64,000 nucleotides of DNA from Bacteroidales bacterium UBA4070 (GCA_002383485.1 DFYY01000037.1:1-64000), one strand, 5' to 3'; positions 36,928-46,427 are shown, numbered from the stretch's first letter. Numbers and translations are program-made. Notes: generated by a model from the sequence alone, not told the origin.

Positions 36928-37760
36928 AGAACCAGCCTGTCGCTAAATACTCCGTCAATCATTTCCATTGTTGCCCGGTCCCCTGCCCTGATGCTTTTGA
37001 TCAGTAACCCTGCAACCCATGGTTTTACAACAGGCCATGCCCGAATAACGGCCTCCGGGGAATGGCTGCATACGTCTGTCCAGTCATCTGTGATACGCTG
37101 TGCCAGGGCAGAGAGGTTGCCTCTCCTTCCGGTCAGGGACTGTGTAGTCTCAACATAAACTGCCGTCGGCTCCGGGGAGTATCCCAGAACAGGCTCTGCC
37201 AGTGCCAGCCTTAACCAGAGTGAAAGGTCCTCGCCCCTGGAGTACCTCTCTGCAAATCCTCCAGCTTCAATAAAGAGTTCACGGCTGACAGCCGTACTGA
37301 TGACTGAAAGAAAATGCAGCTCCGGTGTGGCAGAGAAATAATCAACTCTGTTGCCGTCAGAGTAATGTCTCGCCTGAAGCCTGACTGTTTTTTCTCTTCC
37401 GTTAAGAAGATGCTTTCTGTAAGCCGTTGCTGCCCAGTGGAGTTCAGTGTTGTTTCCCAGCAATGAGGCCAGGTTTTTCAGATGGCCGGCCTCCCAGTAA
37501 TCATCGCTGTCGAGAAATGCAATATAGTCTCCTTTTGCAGCCTTTACACCATTATTTCTGGCAGCAGCCGGACCCTGATTAGTCTGAAAAATATACCTTA
37601 CCTCCGGAAATTTCATTATCACCTCAGGCGTGCTGTCTGTGGAACCGTCATCCACCACCATGATCTCGTCAGCGGGTCTGCTCTGCATGAAGACGCTTTC
37701 AAGGGCACGGGCTATTGTCGCTCCGGAATTATAAGCCGGTATAATGACAGAAATCGTCAT
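36876..37760 (-). CDS. Family 2 glycosyltransferase
   Basis: 294 residues with the GT2 start TISVIIPAYNSGATIARALESV, then MVVDDGSTDST (first DxD region) and ALAFLDSDDYW-like IAFLDSDDYW (near 90-100), the metal-binding motif. GEDLSLWLRLAL supplies the acidic catalytic region. It transfers one sugar from a nucleotide donor in the cytoplasm. The ATG overlaps the stop of the preceding gene by 1 base (TGATG), and its 3' end overlaps the polymerase start by up to 52 bases. Confidence 0.88.
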   Translation of the reverse strand: MTISVIIPAYNSGATIARALESVFMQSRPADEIMVVDDGSTDSTPEVIMKFPEVRYIFQTNQGPAAARNNGVKAAKGDYIAFLDSDDYWEAGHLKNLASLLGNNTELHWAATAYRKHLLNGREKTVRLQARHYSDGNRVDYFSATPELHFLSVISTAVSRELFIEAGGFAERYSRGEDLSLWLRLALAEPVLGYSPEPTAVYVETTQSLTGRRGNLSALAQRITDDWTDVCSHSPEAVIRAWPVVKPWVAGLLIKSIRAGDRATMEMIDGVFSDRLVLWQKTAITICRWTAGRR

Positions 37761-38878
37761 CAGCCTCCCTCGGTTAAACGTGATATCAGTTCAGCATACT
37801 TCCTTGTCATGTTACTCTCAGTGTAACTGGATTCAAATAGTTGACGATTCGTTTCCCGCGTCCTTTTTTTATCACTGTCGGGCATATGAATGAACCTGGT
37901 GAGAGCATCGGTGATCGACTCCACTGTCGGGTCACACAAAATTCCATTATCGGGATCTCTGATCACAGAGGGTATCCCGCCTGTATGAGTTCCTATTACC
38001 GGGAGACCTGCCGAGATTGCCTCGAGAAGTGCCACGGGTGCCCCCTCGAAGGCTGATGAAACAATGCAGAAACAATCAGCCAGGCTAAGGTAGTCGGCTA
38101 CATTGTCCCTATGCCCGAGGAGAAAAACATTAGGAGCACCCACAGCTCTTATTCTGTTTTCTTCGGGTTTCCCTGGCAACGGATCATCACCGATAAGTAT
38201 CAGAACTGCGTTGTAACCGCTGACGTGAAGTTTCTTAAAGGCTTCGGCAAGTGCCGGCAGATTTTTGAACCAGGCTATTCTCTGCGCTCCTGCAAAGACC
38301 GTTGTCGATGAATCAGATTTCAGAGAATCAATCTCCGCTTTTACTGCGGTCAGTCCCGAAGAGATCCGGGGCGGTTTGATGCCATTCTCAATCACCTTTG
38401 GTTTTATCCTGTGTTTTTGATAAAAGCTATCCGCGATTTGTTGGCTTACACTTACAAGGGTAACACGCGATGAACCGTAGAATCGTCTGAGTACAATTCT
38501 TTTGAGCGGATTCCTCAAAAGGGAATAGTCATTGTGAACTATATATACAACCGGACATCTGACAATGTTCAGCAGCAGCCCAAGATAGAACGCCACCGGT
38601 TGCAGGTTGGCAATGATCAGGTCATAATGTACGTCTGACCGCAAGTGACCTCCGAAGCGAGTCAGGAAGGAGACGGGCGGTCTGTTGTCCTTATCAAATG
38701 AGATAACAGTACATCTTACAGGCATACGTTGCCTTACAGAGTCTGAGTCAGTCGAATTGAAAACAGCAAGCGTCACGTCATTGCCACGAGCATCAAGATC
38801 CCTGATAAGCGTCTCTGCAATTTTCTCCGCCCCCCCTGAGGCAAAATCAGAAATCAGGAAAAGGATTTTCACCCTCAT
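37760..38878 (-). CDS. Family 4 glycosyltransferase
   Basis: 372 residues. GT-B fold: FLISDFASGGAEKIAETLIRDL at the N-terminus, FAGAQRIAWFKNLPALAEAF as the loop opening the C-terminal domain, then VSSAFEGAPVALLEAISAGLPVIGTHTGGIPSVI with the EX7E catalytic motif. This is a typical retaining cytoplasmic transferase. The ATG overlaps the stop of the upstream transferase by 4 bases. Confidence 0.9.
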   Translation of the reverse strand: MRVKILFLISDFASGGAEKIAETLIRDLDARGNDVTLAVFNSTDSDSVRQRMPVRCTVISFDKDNRPPVSFLTRFGGHLRSDVHYDLIIANLQPVAFYLGLLLNIVRCPVVYIVHNDYSLLRNPLKRIVLRRFYGSSRVTLVSVSQQIADSFYQKHRIKPKVIENGIKPPRISSGLTAVKAEIDSLKSDSSTTVFAGAQRIAWFKNLPALAEAFKKLHVSGYNAVLILIGDDPLPGKPEENRIRAVGAPNVFLLGHRDNVADYLSLADCFCIVSSAFEGAPVALLEAISAGLPVIGTHTGGIPSVIRDPDNGILCDPTVESITDALTRFIHMPDSDKKRTRETNRQLFESSYTESNMTRKYAELISRLTEGG

Positions 38879-40026
38879 TCTTCTTTGTTGGTAAGCAAAG
38901 AAAGGTATTGTGAAGCAACAACACCTGCATCATGATACTTCATTATACATTCCCTGCCGGCCCTGCCATGAGCCTTGATCCGGATTGGATCCAGAACAAG
39001 CGATTCAAGGGTGTTTTCAATAAATGTTGAATCAGGCAGGATATTTATTACCGGAGACTGAAAGCCCAGCTCCACGGAGCACTCCGGTTCATTTCCGCTC
39101 AGAACAGTCTTGCCCATCGCCATGGCAAACAATGCATTCATGGCATAGGAAAATGACCTGCACTGGTCAATCACTATATCAGCAGTTCTCACTACCTCAA
39201 GATAATCCTTCAACGGCAGCTTTCCTGGCAGAATCAACTCAACTTTATCAGGATATTTTTCCCTTAGGTTTTTCATTGCTTTAATGATTATATCAGACCC
39301 CTTGAAATCGTCCCTGCTCCTTCCGTGAAGAATTTTTATTATGCCTTCAGCCTTAACCGGTTCATACCGGATTGAGTCCGTAGAAAGAGGCAGCGGGATA
39401 GCCTTTTCTATTTTTACAGGAAGGACTCCGTTGAGTTGGCGGTATGGAAAAGCAAAGTCATACATGACTGGTATAACCCCGTCAACTTCAGATATCAGTT
39501 CCCGGAATAAATTTTCGTCAAGCATTGCAAGCATTTCATTGACGCTGCCGGGAGAGTGATCTGAGAAGGGCCAGTATCTCATATTGGCGCCATACCTCAG
39601 ATAAGGGATATCTACCCCACAGGCACTGAGAAAGAACTTGCCGGTTGTTTTTAACAACCTTTCACAATCCCGAACTGTAAAATGTCCCTTGAAGCAATAA
39701 CCTGCACTTAGAAAATCAGGATTGAGTACCAGTATCAGATCGAAAGCTGCTCTGTTCTTCTGTTTAAATCTTTGAATTTTTAATAAATTGAAAAAGTCCC
39801 GGATCCGTCGGGTACCCTTTAAGCGCAGACCCAAGAAACTGAAATCTCTTGCCCTGATGTACAAATCATCTCTATCATATTCCAGCTGCTTGAAGCTGTC
39901 GCCTGATGTGAAAACAGTGACCTCACAACCATTTCTTTTCAGACCCGATTTCAGGTTAAGGGAAAACCCGCTGTACTCGCCGAGTATCAGGATTCGTTTA
40001 CCCTTATTTTCGCTTGCTGTGGACAT
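38875..40026 (-). CDS. GT-B glycosyltransferase, distant GT4 type
   Basis: 383 residues. The N-terminal half (ILILGEYSGFSLNLKSGLKRNG) and the C-terminal half (IIKILHGRSRDDFKGSDIIIKAM, ADIVIDQCRSFSYAMNALFAMAMGKTVL) have GT-B character, but the EX7E pair is replaced by a D-x-C-x-x-FSYA-type stretch. This looks like the loosely related transferases common in Bacteroidota capsule loci. The stop overlaps the next ATG; a 25-base gap separates it from the flippase upstream. Confidence 0.72.
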   Translation of the reverse strand: MSTASENKGKRILILGEYSGFSLNLKSGLKRNGCEVTVFTSGDSFKQLEYDRDDLYIRARDFSFLGLRLKGTRRIRDFFNLLKIQRFKQKNRAAFDLILVLNPDFLSAGYCFKGHFTVRDCERLLKTTGKFFLSACGVDIPYLRYGANMRYWPFSDHSPGSVNEMLAMLDENLFRELISEVDGVIPVMYDFAFPYRQLNGVLPVKIEKAIPLPLSTDSIRYEPVKAEGIIKILHGRSRDDFKGSDIIIKAMKNLREKYPDKVELILPGKLPLKDYLEVVRTADIVIDQCRSFSYAMNALFAMAMGKTVLSGNEPECSVELGFQSPVINILPDSTFIENTLESLVLDPIRIKAHGRAGRECIMKYHDAGVVASQYLSLLTNKEE

Positions 40027-40051
40027 GTATTTACCTGTTGAGCACTTATTA

Positions 40052-41575
40052 TCATCTGGGTTGGTTTTTACTCAGCCTTCCTTTTATTTCCCAAACTGCT
40101 GCCTTAAGGTCGATTCTTTCCCTTATCCCGTAGTATGAGAAGCCAAGCGAAGCCATTACTATGATAGTGCCAACAATATAGGAGAAGGGCGGTTGAAGGG
40201 CTTTGACAGCTGTAAAGCAAGCTGCGCCCAGGGACAGTTGAATTAGGAAAATCTTTATAAAAGCAGGGCTAAAACGAAATTCATATTTTGCTTTTGAAAC
40301 AAGAAACATCTGGAGAAAATACACAAAATACCCGGCAAGGAAAGATATCCCCAGACCTTCAAGGCCGGCAAGAGTATAACCAATCAGGTTGAAAGCTAGA
40401 ATATATGAATTTGCTGCCAGTTCGTTCCACATGAACAGCTTAGATGCTCCTTTTGCCAGGAAGATATAGCCCATTGAAAAACTTGCAGATTTGAAATAAA
40501 TCCCCAGTGCAGCCCATTGTACCATCTCATTTACAGCAGTGAACTTGCTTGAGTACAGGATCAGAACAATCCAGTTGACAAAAACCATGAAAGCAGAAAG
40601 AACGGGAGCCAGAATTAATATTCCTGTCTCAGACTGTTCGTTCATTAATTCCCTGGCTGCTGAATTGTTTGAGGCAACTCCGGAAAGACGGGGAAAATAA
40701 TCTGTAGCCATCGAGGTAAAAATCATTCCCACATAAGTATTTAAGATAGCAAAACCGGCATTGTAAAGACCAACCTGGTCTACTCCCCCTCTTATACTTA
40801 TGAATATTCGCACAATGTATGAAGCTCCAAGTGCAATCAGACCACTCAGGCTGAGCATAAAGCCTAATCTGATCATCTCTTTTCCCTCCCAAAGAGCTTT
40901 TTTGAAACTGATCGCGGTTTCTCCGATTTTTACTTTTGCGGAAAAATATGTAGTCAAAATAAGTGACAGAAGTGAGCTGACAATGATTGCAGGCACAATG
41001 CCCTTTAGCCCATGAAAATAATACAGTGGTACTGAGACAAGTAACCCGGCCAGAGATCCCAGGAGCGATGCCTTCGCTAAAAACTGCAGTCGGCGCAGGC
41101 CTCTGAGCACAACGCCCTGGCCAACACTTACCTGGTTGAACAGAAGGGTCACTGATACCCATCTGAAGGCACCAGCGTAATCGTGATTGCCGAATGTCAG
41201 CTGGCTCAAAAGGGGTGACATAAAAAATGTCAGGACAGCTCCCAGGAGACCGGTGATCCAGACAAGCCTCCTCAGAACTCCTACTGCATGTGATACCTGT
41301 GCGCCGTCTCCCGAGGCATGAGCAGCAGCAACATCCTTTACTGCACTTGTCCCCAGACCGAATCCGCTGAAACCTTCAATCAGCTTAAGTGTTGCGTTTA
41401 TCAGACCGGCAATGCCCATTCCTCCGGGCCCGAGCAGTACTGCAATGAACTTCGATCTTATAATAGATATAAGTATCGTAATCACCTGCGTGCTCCCGAA
41501 GAGGGATGTTGATTTAATAATCTGCCGGTAGGAAGATTTCCTGCCGGTCAGGGAATTGGTCGTATTACCCTGCAT
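40052..41575 (-). CDS. Wzx-type polysaccharide flippase
   Basis: 507 residues with about 12-14 membrane helices across the whole length. STSLFGSTQVITILISIIRSK at the N-terminus and LLGPGGMGIAGLIN near residue 45 are typical of the O-antigen translocase branch of the MOP superfamily. It moves the lipid-linked repeat unit across the inner membrane. The start overlaps the acetyltransferase stop by 28 bases, so a slightly later start is possible. Confidence 0.88.
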   Translation of the reverse strand: MQGNTTNSLTGRKSSYRQIIKSTSLFGSTQVITILISIIRSKFIAVLLGPGGMGIAGLINATLKLIEGFSGFGLGTSAVKDVAAAHASGDGAQVSHAVGVLRRLVWITGLLGAVLTFFMSPLLSQLTFGNHDYAGAFRWVSVTLLFNQVSVGQGVVLRGLRRLQFLAKASLLGSLAGLLVSVPLYYFHGLKGIVPAIIVSSLLSLILTTYFSAKVKIGETAISFKKALWEGKEMIRLGFMLSLSGLIALGASYIVRIFISIRGGVDQVGLYNAGFAILNTYVGMIFTSMATDYFPRLSGVASNNSAARELMNEQSETGILILAPVLSAFMVFVNWIVLILYSSKFTAVNEMVQWAALGIYFKSASFSMGYIFLAKGASKLFMWNELAANSYILAFNLIGYTLAGLEGLGISFLAGYFVYFLQMFLVSKAKYEFRFSPAFIKIFLIQLSLGAACFTAVKALQPPFSYIVGTIIVMASLGFSYYGIRERIDLKAAVWEIKGRLSKNQPR

Positions 41576-42153
41576 GGAATGCCTCCTGCCAGTGAACCGG
41601 CAGGTATTTCTGAATTAACCAGAGAGTGGGCGGCAATAACACTGTTATCACCAATATTTGTTCCTTTCAATATGGTCACATTACTCCCGATCCATACGTT
41701 CTGCCCGATTCGTACAGCACTGGTCAGATATTTCGGGGACCGACGCTCTTGAGGTTCAATGTTGTGAAAATCTGTATCCATCACTGAAACGTTCAGTCCA
41801 ATAATTGTCCTGTCACCGATAGAAATGCCCTCGCCTTCGGCAATGGCGCTGAACTGGTTATTTATAATGATGTCGTGCCTGAAAACGATCCTGGACCCCT
41901 CTTTTCTGGCATTTACCAGACTGTAACTGCTGAAAAATCCGGTACTGTCCTCTATTCCGAACTTTACCCGGTTACCAAACTCGATGTGCCCCGGTCCCTT
42001 TAAAAGCAGCGGTTGTATGCAGACCGGCCGTCCATATACATTTGTGGCATCCGATAGGAACCTGAAATGACGTATCCTTATTTTCTTGTACTGATTAATA
42101 AAAAAAAGGCGTGGATGCCGGATATATCTCAATAATTTCCCGGAAAACTTCAT
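41548..42153 (-). CDS. Left-handed beta-helix acetyltransferase
   Basis: 201 residues with hexapeptide repeats (SIGDRTIIGLNVSVMDTDFHNI, VRIGQNVWIGSNVTILKGTNIGDNSVIAAHSLV) and the typical end AGGIPCRVI. These form the left-handed parallel beta-helix of trimeric acetyl-CoA-dependent O- or N-acetyltransferases. Next to the Fdt genes it may acetylate the 3-amino sugar (FdtC-like) or O-acetylate the glycan. The ATG overlaps the aminotransferase stop by 4 bases. Confidence 0.85.
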   Translation of the reverse strand: MKFSGKLLRYIRHPRLFFINQYKKIRIRHFRFLSDATNVYGRPVCIQPLLLKGPGHIEFGNRVKFGIEDSTGFFSSYSLVNARKEGSRIVFRHDIIINNQFSAIAEGEGISIGDRTIIGLNVSVMDTDFHNIEPQERRSPKYLTSAVRIGQNVWIGSNVTILKGTNIGDNSVIAAHSLVNSEIPAGSLAGGIPCRVIRPIP

Positions 42154-43340
42154 TCTTGCGCGTTCAGTACATTACTTATGATACGGGCTTCCTCCAGCCC
42201 CATCACCTGGCTTATAGGCAGACTCAGGCACTCACTGTGAATTTTTTCAGTCAAAGGAAGGGCCAGCTTGTTCCATTCACTGTAGGCCTTTTGCCTGTGG
42301 GGAGGAACAGGATAATGAATAAGAGTCTCAATCCCATTCTCTGATAGAATCTTTTGCAGCCTGTCTCTCTCACTGCTTCGGATAACGAACAGATGCCAGA
42401 CATGGCTTGCGTCGTGCCTGGAATCCGAAGAGTGCTGTTCTTTAAAGTATGCTTTGGCCTTCATGATTGACGCCGGCAGGGGCAAACTTATCTTAGGATT
42501 GACAATATTTTCAAGATAGTATTGCGCTATTTCACGACGGCGATTGTTGTCTGCATCAAGGCGCGGCAACTTGACTCGCAAGACTGCTGCCTGTATCTCA
42601 TCCAGCCTCGAGTTCAATCCCTGGTAATCATTAACATATTTCCTGCTGGATCCGTAGTTTGCCAATGCTCTGACAACAGCAGCCAGTTCATCATCATTCG
42701 TCGTCACTGCACCGGCGTCACCCAGCGCGCCAAGATTTTTCCCCGGGTAAAAGCTGTTTCCTGCGGCATCACCCAGCGAACCGGTCCGTCTGACATCAAC
42801 TACGGGGACAGCAGTCCCTTTTGAGGTGCTGCCCCATACCGCTCCTGCCGCCTGTGCATTGTCCTCTATAATCCTGAGTTTGTACTTCTTCGCTATCTGC
42901 CCCAGCTCCTCTGACCAACAGGCCCTTCCATAAAGATGAACCAGCATTATGGCCTTTGTGCGTGGCGTTATATGCCTCTCAACCTGAGTCAGGTCAAGAT
43001 TGTACGTGGTCATGTCAGGCTCAACCAGGACAGGCTTAAGCCGGTTATCGGTAATGGCAAGAATGGAAGCGATATAAGTATTTGCCGGCACTATCACTTC
43101 GTCGCCCTCCCTCATCTCTCCCGTCTCAATCCAGGCCTTCATGATAAGACGAAGCGCATCGAGACCGTTGGCAACGCCTATGCAGTGCTTAACACCGATG
43201 TAAGTCGCATACTCTTTCTCAAAGGCAGCAACCTCTTCGCCAAGCAGATACCACCCTCGCCTGACAACCCTCGTTACAGCCTCCGAAAGCTCCGGCTCAA
43301 AACTATCGGTTATCTTCTGAATATCAAGAAACTTAATCAC
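42150..43340 (-). CDS. fdtB: PLP sugar 3-aminotransferase, FdtB/QdtB-like
   Basis: 396 residues from a GTG at 43340 that overlaps the upstream stop as GTGA. This gives the family start VIKFLDIQKITDSFEPEL; an ATG 20 codons earlier would add an unusual Cys-rich extension. Motifs are GWYLLGEEVAAFE, CIGVANGLDALRL, EDNAQAAGAVW and NSFYPGKNLGALGDAG, whose Lys binds PLP. The expected reaction is transfer of an amino group to dTDP-3-keto-6-deoxyhexose. It works with the ketoisomerase-type cupin three genes upstream and an acetyltransferase. The rml genes that make its precursor are not in the window. Confidence 0.82.
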   Translation of the reverse strand: MIKFLDIQKITDSFEPELSEAVTRVVRRGWYLLGEEVAAFEKEYATYIGVKHCIGVANGLDALRLIMKAWIETGEMREGDEVIVPANTYIASILAITDNRLKPVLVEPDMTTYNLDLTQVERHITPRTKAIMLVHLYGRACWSEELGQIAKKYKLRIIEDNAQAAGAVWGSTSKGTAVPVVDVRRTGSLGDAAGNSFYPGKNLGALGDAGAVTTNDDELAAVVRALANYGSSRKYVNDYQGLNSRLDEIQAAVLRVKLPRLDADNNRRREIAQYYLENIVNPKISLPLPASIMKAKAYFKEQHSSDSRHDASHVWHLFVIRSSERDRLQKILSENGIETLIHYPVPPHRQKAYSEWNKLALPLTEKIHSECLSLPISQVMGLEEARIISNVLNAQE

Positions 43341-44278
43341 TTGGCAGAGTATGAGTAAACATGATTTACAAATCCGAGGACAAACCCTGCATTCTCCCAT
43401 ACGTGTATCGCGGGTCTGTTTGACGCCTGGGTGATGGTGGTCAGCACATCGGTATTCTTCTTTTTAAGCTCGTACATTACTCCCAGGAGAAGATCGCTCA
43501 GCCATCCCCGGTACTCACGGTTATCGACGGCAGCCAGCACCAGCTTCGCAATATTCACACCCATAATCTTTTCAGGATTGTTGGCGGCAAGGAAGCCGAA
43601 AGGCTTTACACCCGGGATGTCCGGCACCATCACAATATCTGCAAACCCCCGCACACATTGCGCGGCAAACGTTCCGAGATAGTTATCTGCCTCCTTATCA
43701 GTAAAAGCAGGGTCAGCATGCACCCTGTCAAACCTGTTGCGCTTCCTCATTGCTATTTCACGCAAAACCGGAATATCCTCCTCACCGGCCATCCGTACAG
43801 GAGCTTTGACGTCTTCTACTGCTATAAATCCGGGGAAAAAATAGTTCAGCCTCGTCTCCACCATTCTGAACCCGGCATATGACAGGGCATGCAGGACCGG
43901 GAGATCCTCGCAGGGGACGGTAATAAAAAGATAATCGCCTCTTTCAGTGAATTTGACCAGAAAGCTTTTCAGGGCAACCGATATTGCCTCAGCATTATCA
44001 TGATCTGATGTTACAAGCTCAATTCTGAAAACCCTTCGGTGAAAGTGTTCCGAATCCCAGGGAAGGGCCTTCCAGACAATATATGTCTTCTGACCATTGG
44101 TCGTTACTGCACTTACCGTTGCCTTTCCCGGGTACACAGACTGCAGCAGAGGCTCAATGAATGTTTCCCTGCACAGTGTCTCCGGATTGATGTTACGGAG
44201 AAAGCTGTAAGGTGAATAGAATGTCATCTCAGGCACCCTCCGCTGAAGGAGGCTGCTCAGCTCGTCAGCGGTGTCCAT
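43337..44278 (-). CDS. GNAT N-acetyltransferase, sugar-type
   Basis: 313 residues from ATG 44278 (14-base overlap with the upstream stop); ATG 44308 is an alternative. ALPWDSEHFHRRVFRIEL near residue 65 resembles WecD-like amino-sugar acetyltransferases (LPWDS-x-FF). The C-terminus ASNRPAIHVWENAGFVLGF is the GNAT acyl-CoA and closing motif. It probably N-acetylates the amino sugar made by the adjacent aminotransferase. With the hexapeptide enzyme also present, one of the two may modify a different position. Confidence 0.75.
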   Translation of the reverse strand: MDTADELSSLLQRRVPEMTFYSPYSFLRNINPETLCRETFIEPLLQSVYPGKATVSAVTTNGQKTYIVWKALPWDSEHFHRRVFRIELVTSDHDNAEAISVALKSFLVKFTERGDYLFITVPCEDLPVLHALSYAGFRMVETRLNYFFPGFIAVEDVKAPVRMAGEEDIPVLREIAMRKRNRFDRVHADPAFTDKEADNYLGTFAAQCVRGFADIVMVPDIPGVKPFGFLAANNPEKIMGVNIAKLVLAAVDNREYRGWLSDLLLGVMYELKKKNTDVLTTITQASNRPAIHVWENAGFVLGFVNHVYSYSAK

Positions 44279-44693
44279 CAGAGTGGTTGAACCTGAGGTA
44301 CTCATCATAGCTCTTTATATATTCAGCTTCATCATAGGGATGCGATGTCAGCACGATACATATGGCACCTGCAGAGAAATTGAGCTCATGCGCCCATATC
44401 CCCGGAGGTATATGCAAGCCGTAGAAAGGCCTGTTAAGGTAAAAAGTCTTCTTCTCCCGCCCGTCGTCAGCCTCCACTTCGAAGCTGCCGCTGCCGGCAA
44501 TGATGAACTGATGACACTCACGGTGGGCATGAGCGCCTCTGGACTCCCCGGCAGGAATATCATAAATCCAGAATGCACGACTGACCCTGAATGGCAGTTC
44601 CTTAATCCCGTCGGCAACTGACATGTTGCCAGCCTTGAAATGCACCTTCGGGAGCTCAATTATGGTGCAATCGCTCAACAATGATCTTTTCAT
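44265..44693 (-). CDS. fdtA: dTDP-4-oxo-6-deoxyglucose 3,4-ketoisomerase (FdtA/QdtA-type cupin)
   Basis: 142 residues, the normal family length. Cupin motifs are SRGAHAHRECHQFIIAGSGS (both active-site His of the HAH motif present), FYGLHIPPGIWAHEL and SHPYDEAEYIKSYDEYLRF. It catalyses 3,4-keto isomerisation of dTDP-4-keto-6-deoxyglucose before amination. The FdtA (galacto) and QdtA (gluco) products cannot be told apart here. It follows its diverged paralogue with a 4-base overlap (44690-44693). Confidence 0.85.
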   Translation of the reverse strand: MKRSLLSDCTIIELPKVHFKAGNMSVADGIKELPFRVSRAFWIYDIPAGESRGAHAHRECHQFIIAGSGSFEVEADDGREKKTFYLNRPFYGLHIPPGIWAHELNFSAGAICIVLTSHPYDEAEYIKSYDEYLRFNHSDGHR

Positions 44694-45091
44694 CTCGACG
44701 CCTCCTTCATAAACAGGTCAAAATCCCTTATATAGTCATCAGGATCGAAATTCGATGAAGAGAGTACTATTGCAAGGGAGTTTGTTGAGAAGTTCTCCAT
44801 CCGCCTCCATACCATGTTTGGTACATAAACACCGTCATAAGATCTGTTCAGTGAAAACCTGTACTCTCTTTTGCCGTCATGAAGCACAACGTCAAAACTC
44901 CCTGACAGCGCCGCTATCATCTCCTGGTTATGACGGAAAGCATGACTGCCCCGGAATTCACCCCCGGGAACATCATAAATCCAGTAAACTCTGTTGATTA
45001 TAAAGGGCAGATGCTTTTTCTCCTCAACAAAGGTAAGATTACCCCGGTCATCGAGAATTTTTGGCAAATAAATCAGTTTTGGTTGAGCCAT
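44690..45091 (-). CDS. Second FdtA-like cupin with altered active site
   Basis: 133 residues from ATG 45091 (MAQPKLIYLPK), the family-like start; ATG 45118 would add nine residues. The fold is clearly FdtA-type (GNLTFVEEKKHLPFIINRVY, RGSHAFRHNQEM, FDPDDYIRDFDLF), but the second His of HAH is Phe and the VWHEM-like His is replaced (VWRRMEN). This suggests loss or change of ketoisomerase activity, perhaps a partner subunit or a different substrate. It is the first gene of the coupled run, after a 161-base gap that contains TATCTTTG on the minus strand (45240-45247), a possible -7 element. Confidence 0.8.
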   Translation of the reverse strand: MAQPKLIYLPKILDDRGNLTFVEEKKHLPFIINRVYWIYDVPGGEFRGSHAFRHNQEMIAALSGSFDVVLHDGKREYRFSLNRSYDGVYVPNMVWRRMENFSTNSLAIVLSSSNFDPDDYIRDFDLFMKEASR

Positions 45092-45279
45092 ATCATTAAT
45101 ATTATCCTTGTCAGGCAAAAAGAGCGCTCATAAAAATATACTAATCCTCCGGTCCGTCAGTCACACAAGACTTGTGCCCAACGTGCTGTATATATGATGC
45201 TTAGTCCGTATTGGGCCAAAGCGTTGATGCCAATAAGGACAAAGATAAAAAAGAACGATTCACTTGCCTGTTAACAGCT

Positions 45280-46260
45280 TCATAGGTTATCAACATACCA
45301 CTCAACAGCATGCTTCAGTCCATCGCTGAAGAGTACCTGCGGCTTGTAGCCAAGCAGCCTGACTGCCTTGCCTATGCTGGCCATGCTGTGTGGTATGTCT
45401 CCCGCCCGCGTCGGTCCGTGCTTCGGGTCAACAGTGGATATCTTCGGATCATGTCCGGCAAGATAACTCCTGAGCATGGCGGTCATCTCATTCAGGTTCA
45501 CCGAATCGCCGCAGGCCACATTGTAGACCTGGTTCAGCGCAGCGGGATTCTCAACCATGGCGGCCAGGTTGTTGGCCAGCACAACATTGTCTATGTAGGT
45601 GAAGTCGCGGGAGTTGCTGCCGTCACCGTTGATGACGGGCGACTCATACTTCATGAATGACATCGTGAATTTCGGAATGACAGCTGCATATGGCCCGTCC
45701 GGATCCTGGCGCCTTCCGAAGACGTTGAAATACCTGAGACCGACGGTCTCCATGCCGTAAAGACTGCCGAATACACGTGCATATTCTTCGTTTACAAGCT
45801 TTGTAATTGCATAGGGCGAAAGCACCTTCCCGGTGCGCTCCTCAACCTTCGGCAGTTCGGGGGAGTCGCCATAGACTGACGAGCTCGATGCAAAAACGAA
45901 TCTTTTTATACCGGCATCGCGGGTGGCGATTATCATGTTCAGGAAGCCGTTGATGTTGACCGCATTTGTAGTTGCAGGATCGGCGATGCTCCTGGGAACG
46001 CTGCCCAGTGCAGCCTGGTGCAGCACCACCTCAACACCCTCAACCGCCTTGCGGCATGTGTCCATGTCGCGGATGTCGCCTTCAATCAGCCTGAACTTCG
46101 GGTTACCCTTCAGGTCTTTGATATTCTCTTTTTTGCCCGTGGCGAAGTTGTCAAGGCAGATAACCTCATTGTCGCGCTCCAGCAGGTCATGGCACAGCGA
46201 TGATCCTATGAACCCCGCCCCGCCGGTCACCAGCACACGTTTTCCTGTTAAAAGATTCAT
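45280..46260 (-). CDS. wbpP: UDP-GlcNAc 4-epimerase (WbpP/Gne type)
   Basis: 326 residues of an extended SDR enzyme. GGAGFIGSS (13-21) binds NAD, the catalytic triad is Ser126, Tyr150 and Lys154 (YAITK), and HQAALGSVPRS (81-91) is typical of WbpP-type epimerases acting on N-acetylated sugars. RDFTYIDN and NVFGRRQDPDGPYAAVIPKF support this. It interconverts UDP-GlcNAc and UDP-GalNAc for the glycan. It is separated from the downstream operon by 161 bases and from upstream genes by a repeat-filled 299-base gap. Confidence 0.88.
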   Translation of the reverse strand: MNLLTGKRVLVTGGAGFIGSSLCHDLLERDNEVICLDNFATGKKENIKDLKGNPKFRLIEGDIRDMDTCRKAVEGVEVVLHQAALGSVPRSIADPATTNAVNINGFLNMIIATRDAGIKRFVFASSSSVYGDSPELPKVEERTGKVLSPYAITKLVNEEYARVFGSLYGMETVGLRYFNVFGRRQDPDGPYAAVIPKFTMSFMKYESPVINGDGSNSRDFTYIDNVVLANNLAAMVENPAALNQVYNVACGDSVNLNEMTAMLRSYLAGHDPKISTVDPKHGPTRAGDIPHSMASIGKAVRLLGYKPQVLFSDGLKHAVEWYVDNL

Positions 46261-46295
46261 TATCTAAATTTTCACAAATGTATTAAACATATTGT

Positions 46296-46315
46296 GCTGA
46301 CGATTCAGCATTGTA
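46296..46315 (-). repeat. TACAAT-headed hairpin copy
   Basis: On the minus strand TACAAT is followed directly by GCTGA-ATCG-TCAGC, a perfect 5-bp-arm hairpin. It is one of three copies in the 46261-46559 gap; the rest of that gap holds only an imperfect CTCCGCCCACC/GGTGGAG dyad near 46352-46382. Confidence 0.6.
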
Positions 46316-46392
46316 GAAACGGAGTTTATAATTAATAAATTGCAGACCGTGGACTCCGCCCACCTGCCCTTTTGCTGGTGGAGCCATGGTTA

Positions 46393-46427
46393 TACAACGC
46401 TTCAACCTCTGCGAGGTTGTCTCCTGC
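46393..46427 (+). repeat. TACAAC-headed hairpin copy
   Basis: TACAACGCTT head, then AACCTC-TGC-GAGGTT (6-bp arms), then TGTCTCCTGC. The trailing GTCTCCTGC is the same as the end of the 50-bp units near 50.8 kb, although the arms are entirely different. Confidence 0.75.
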
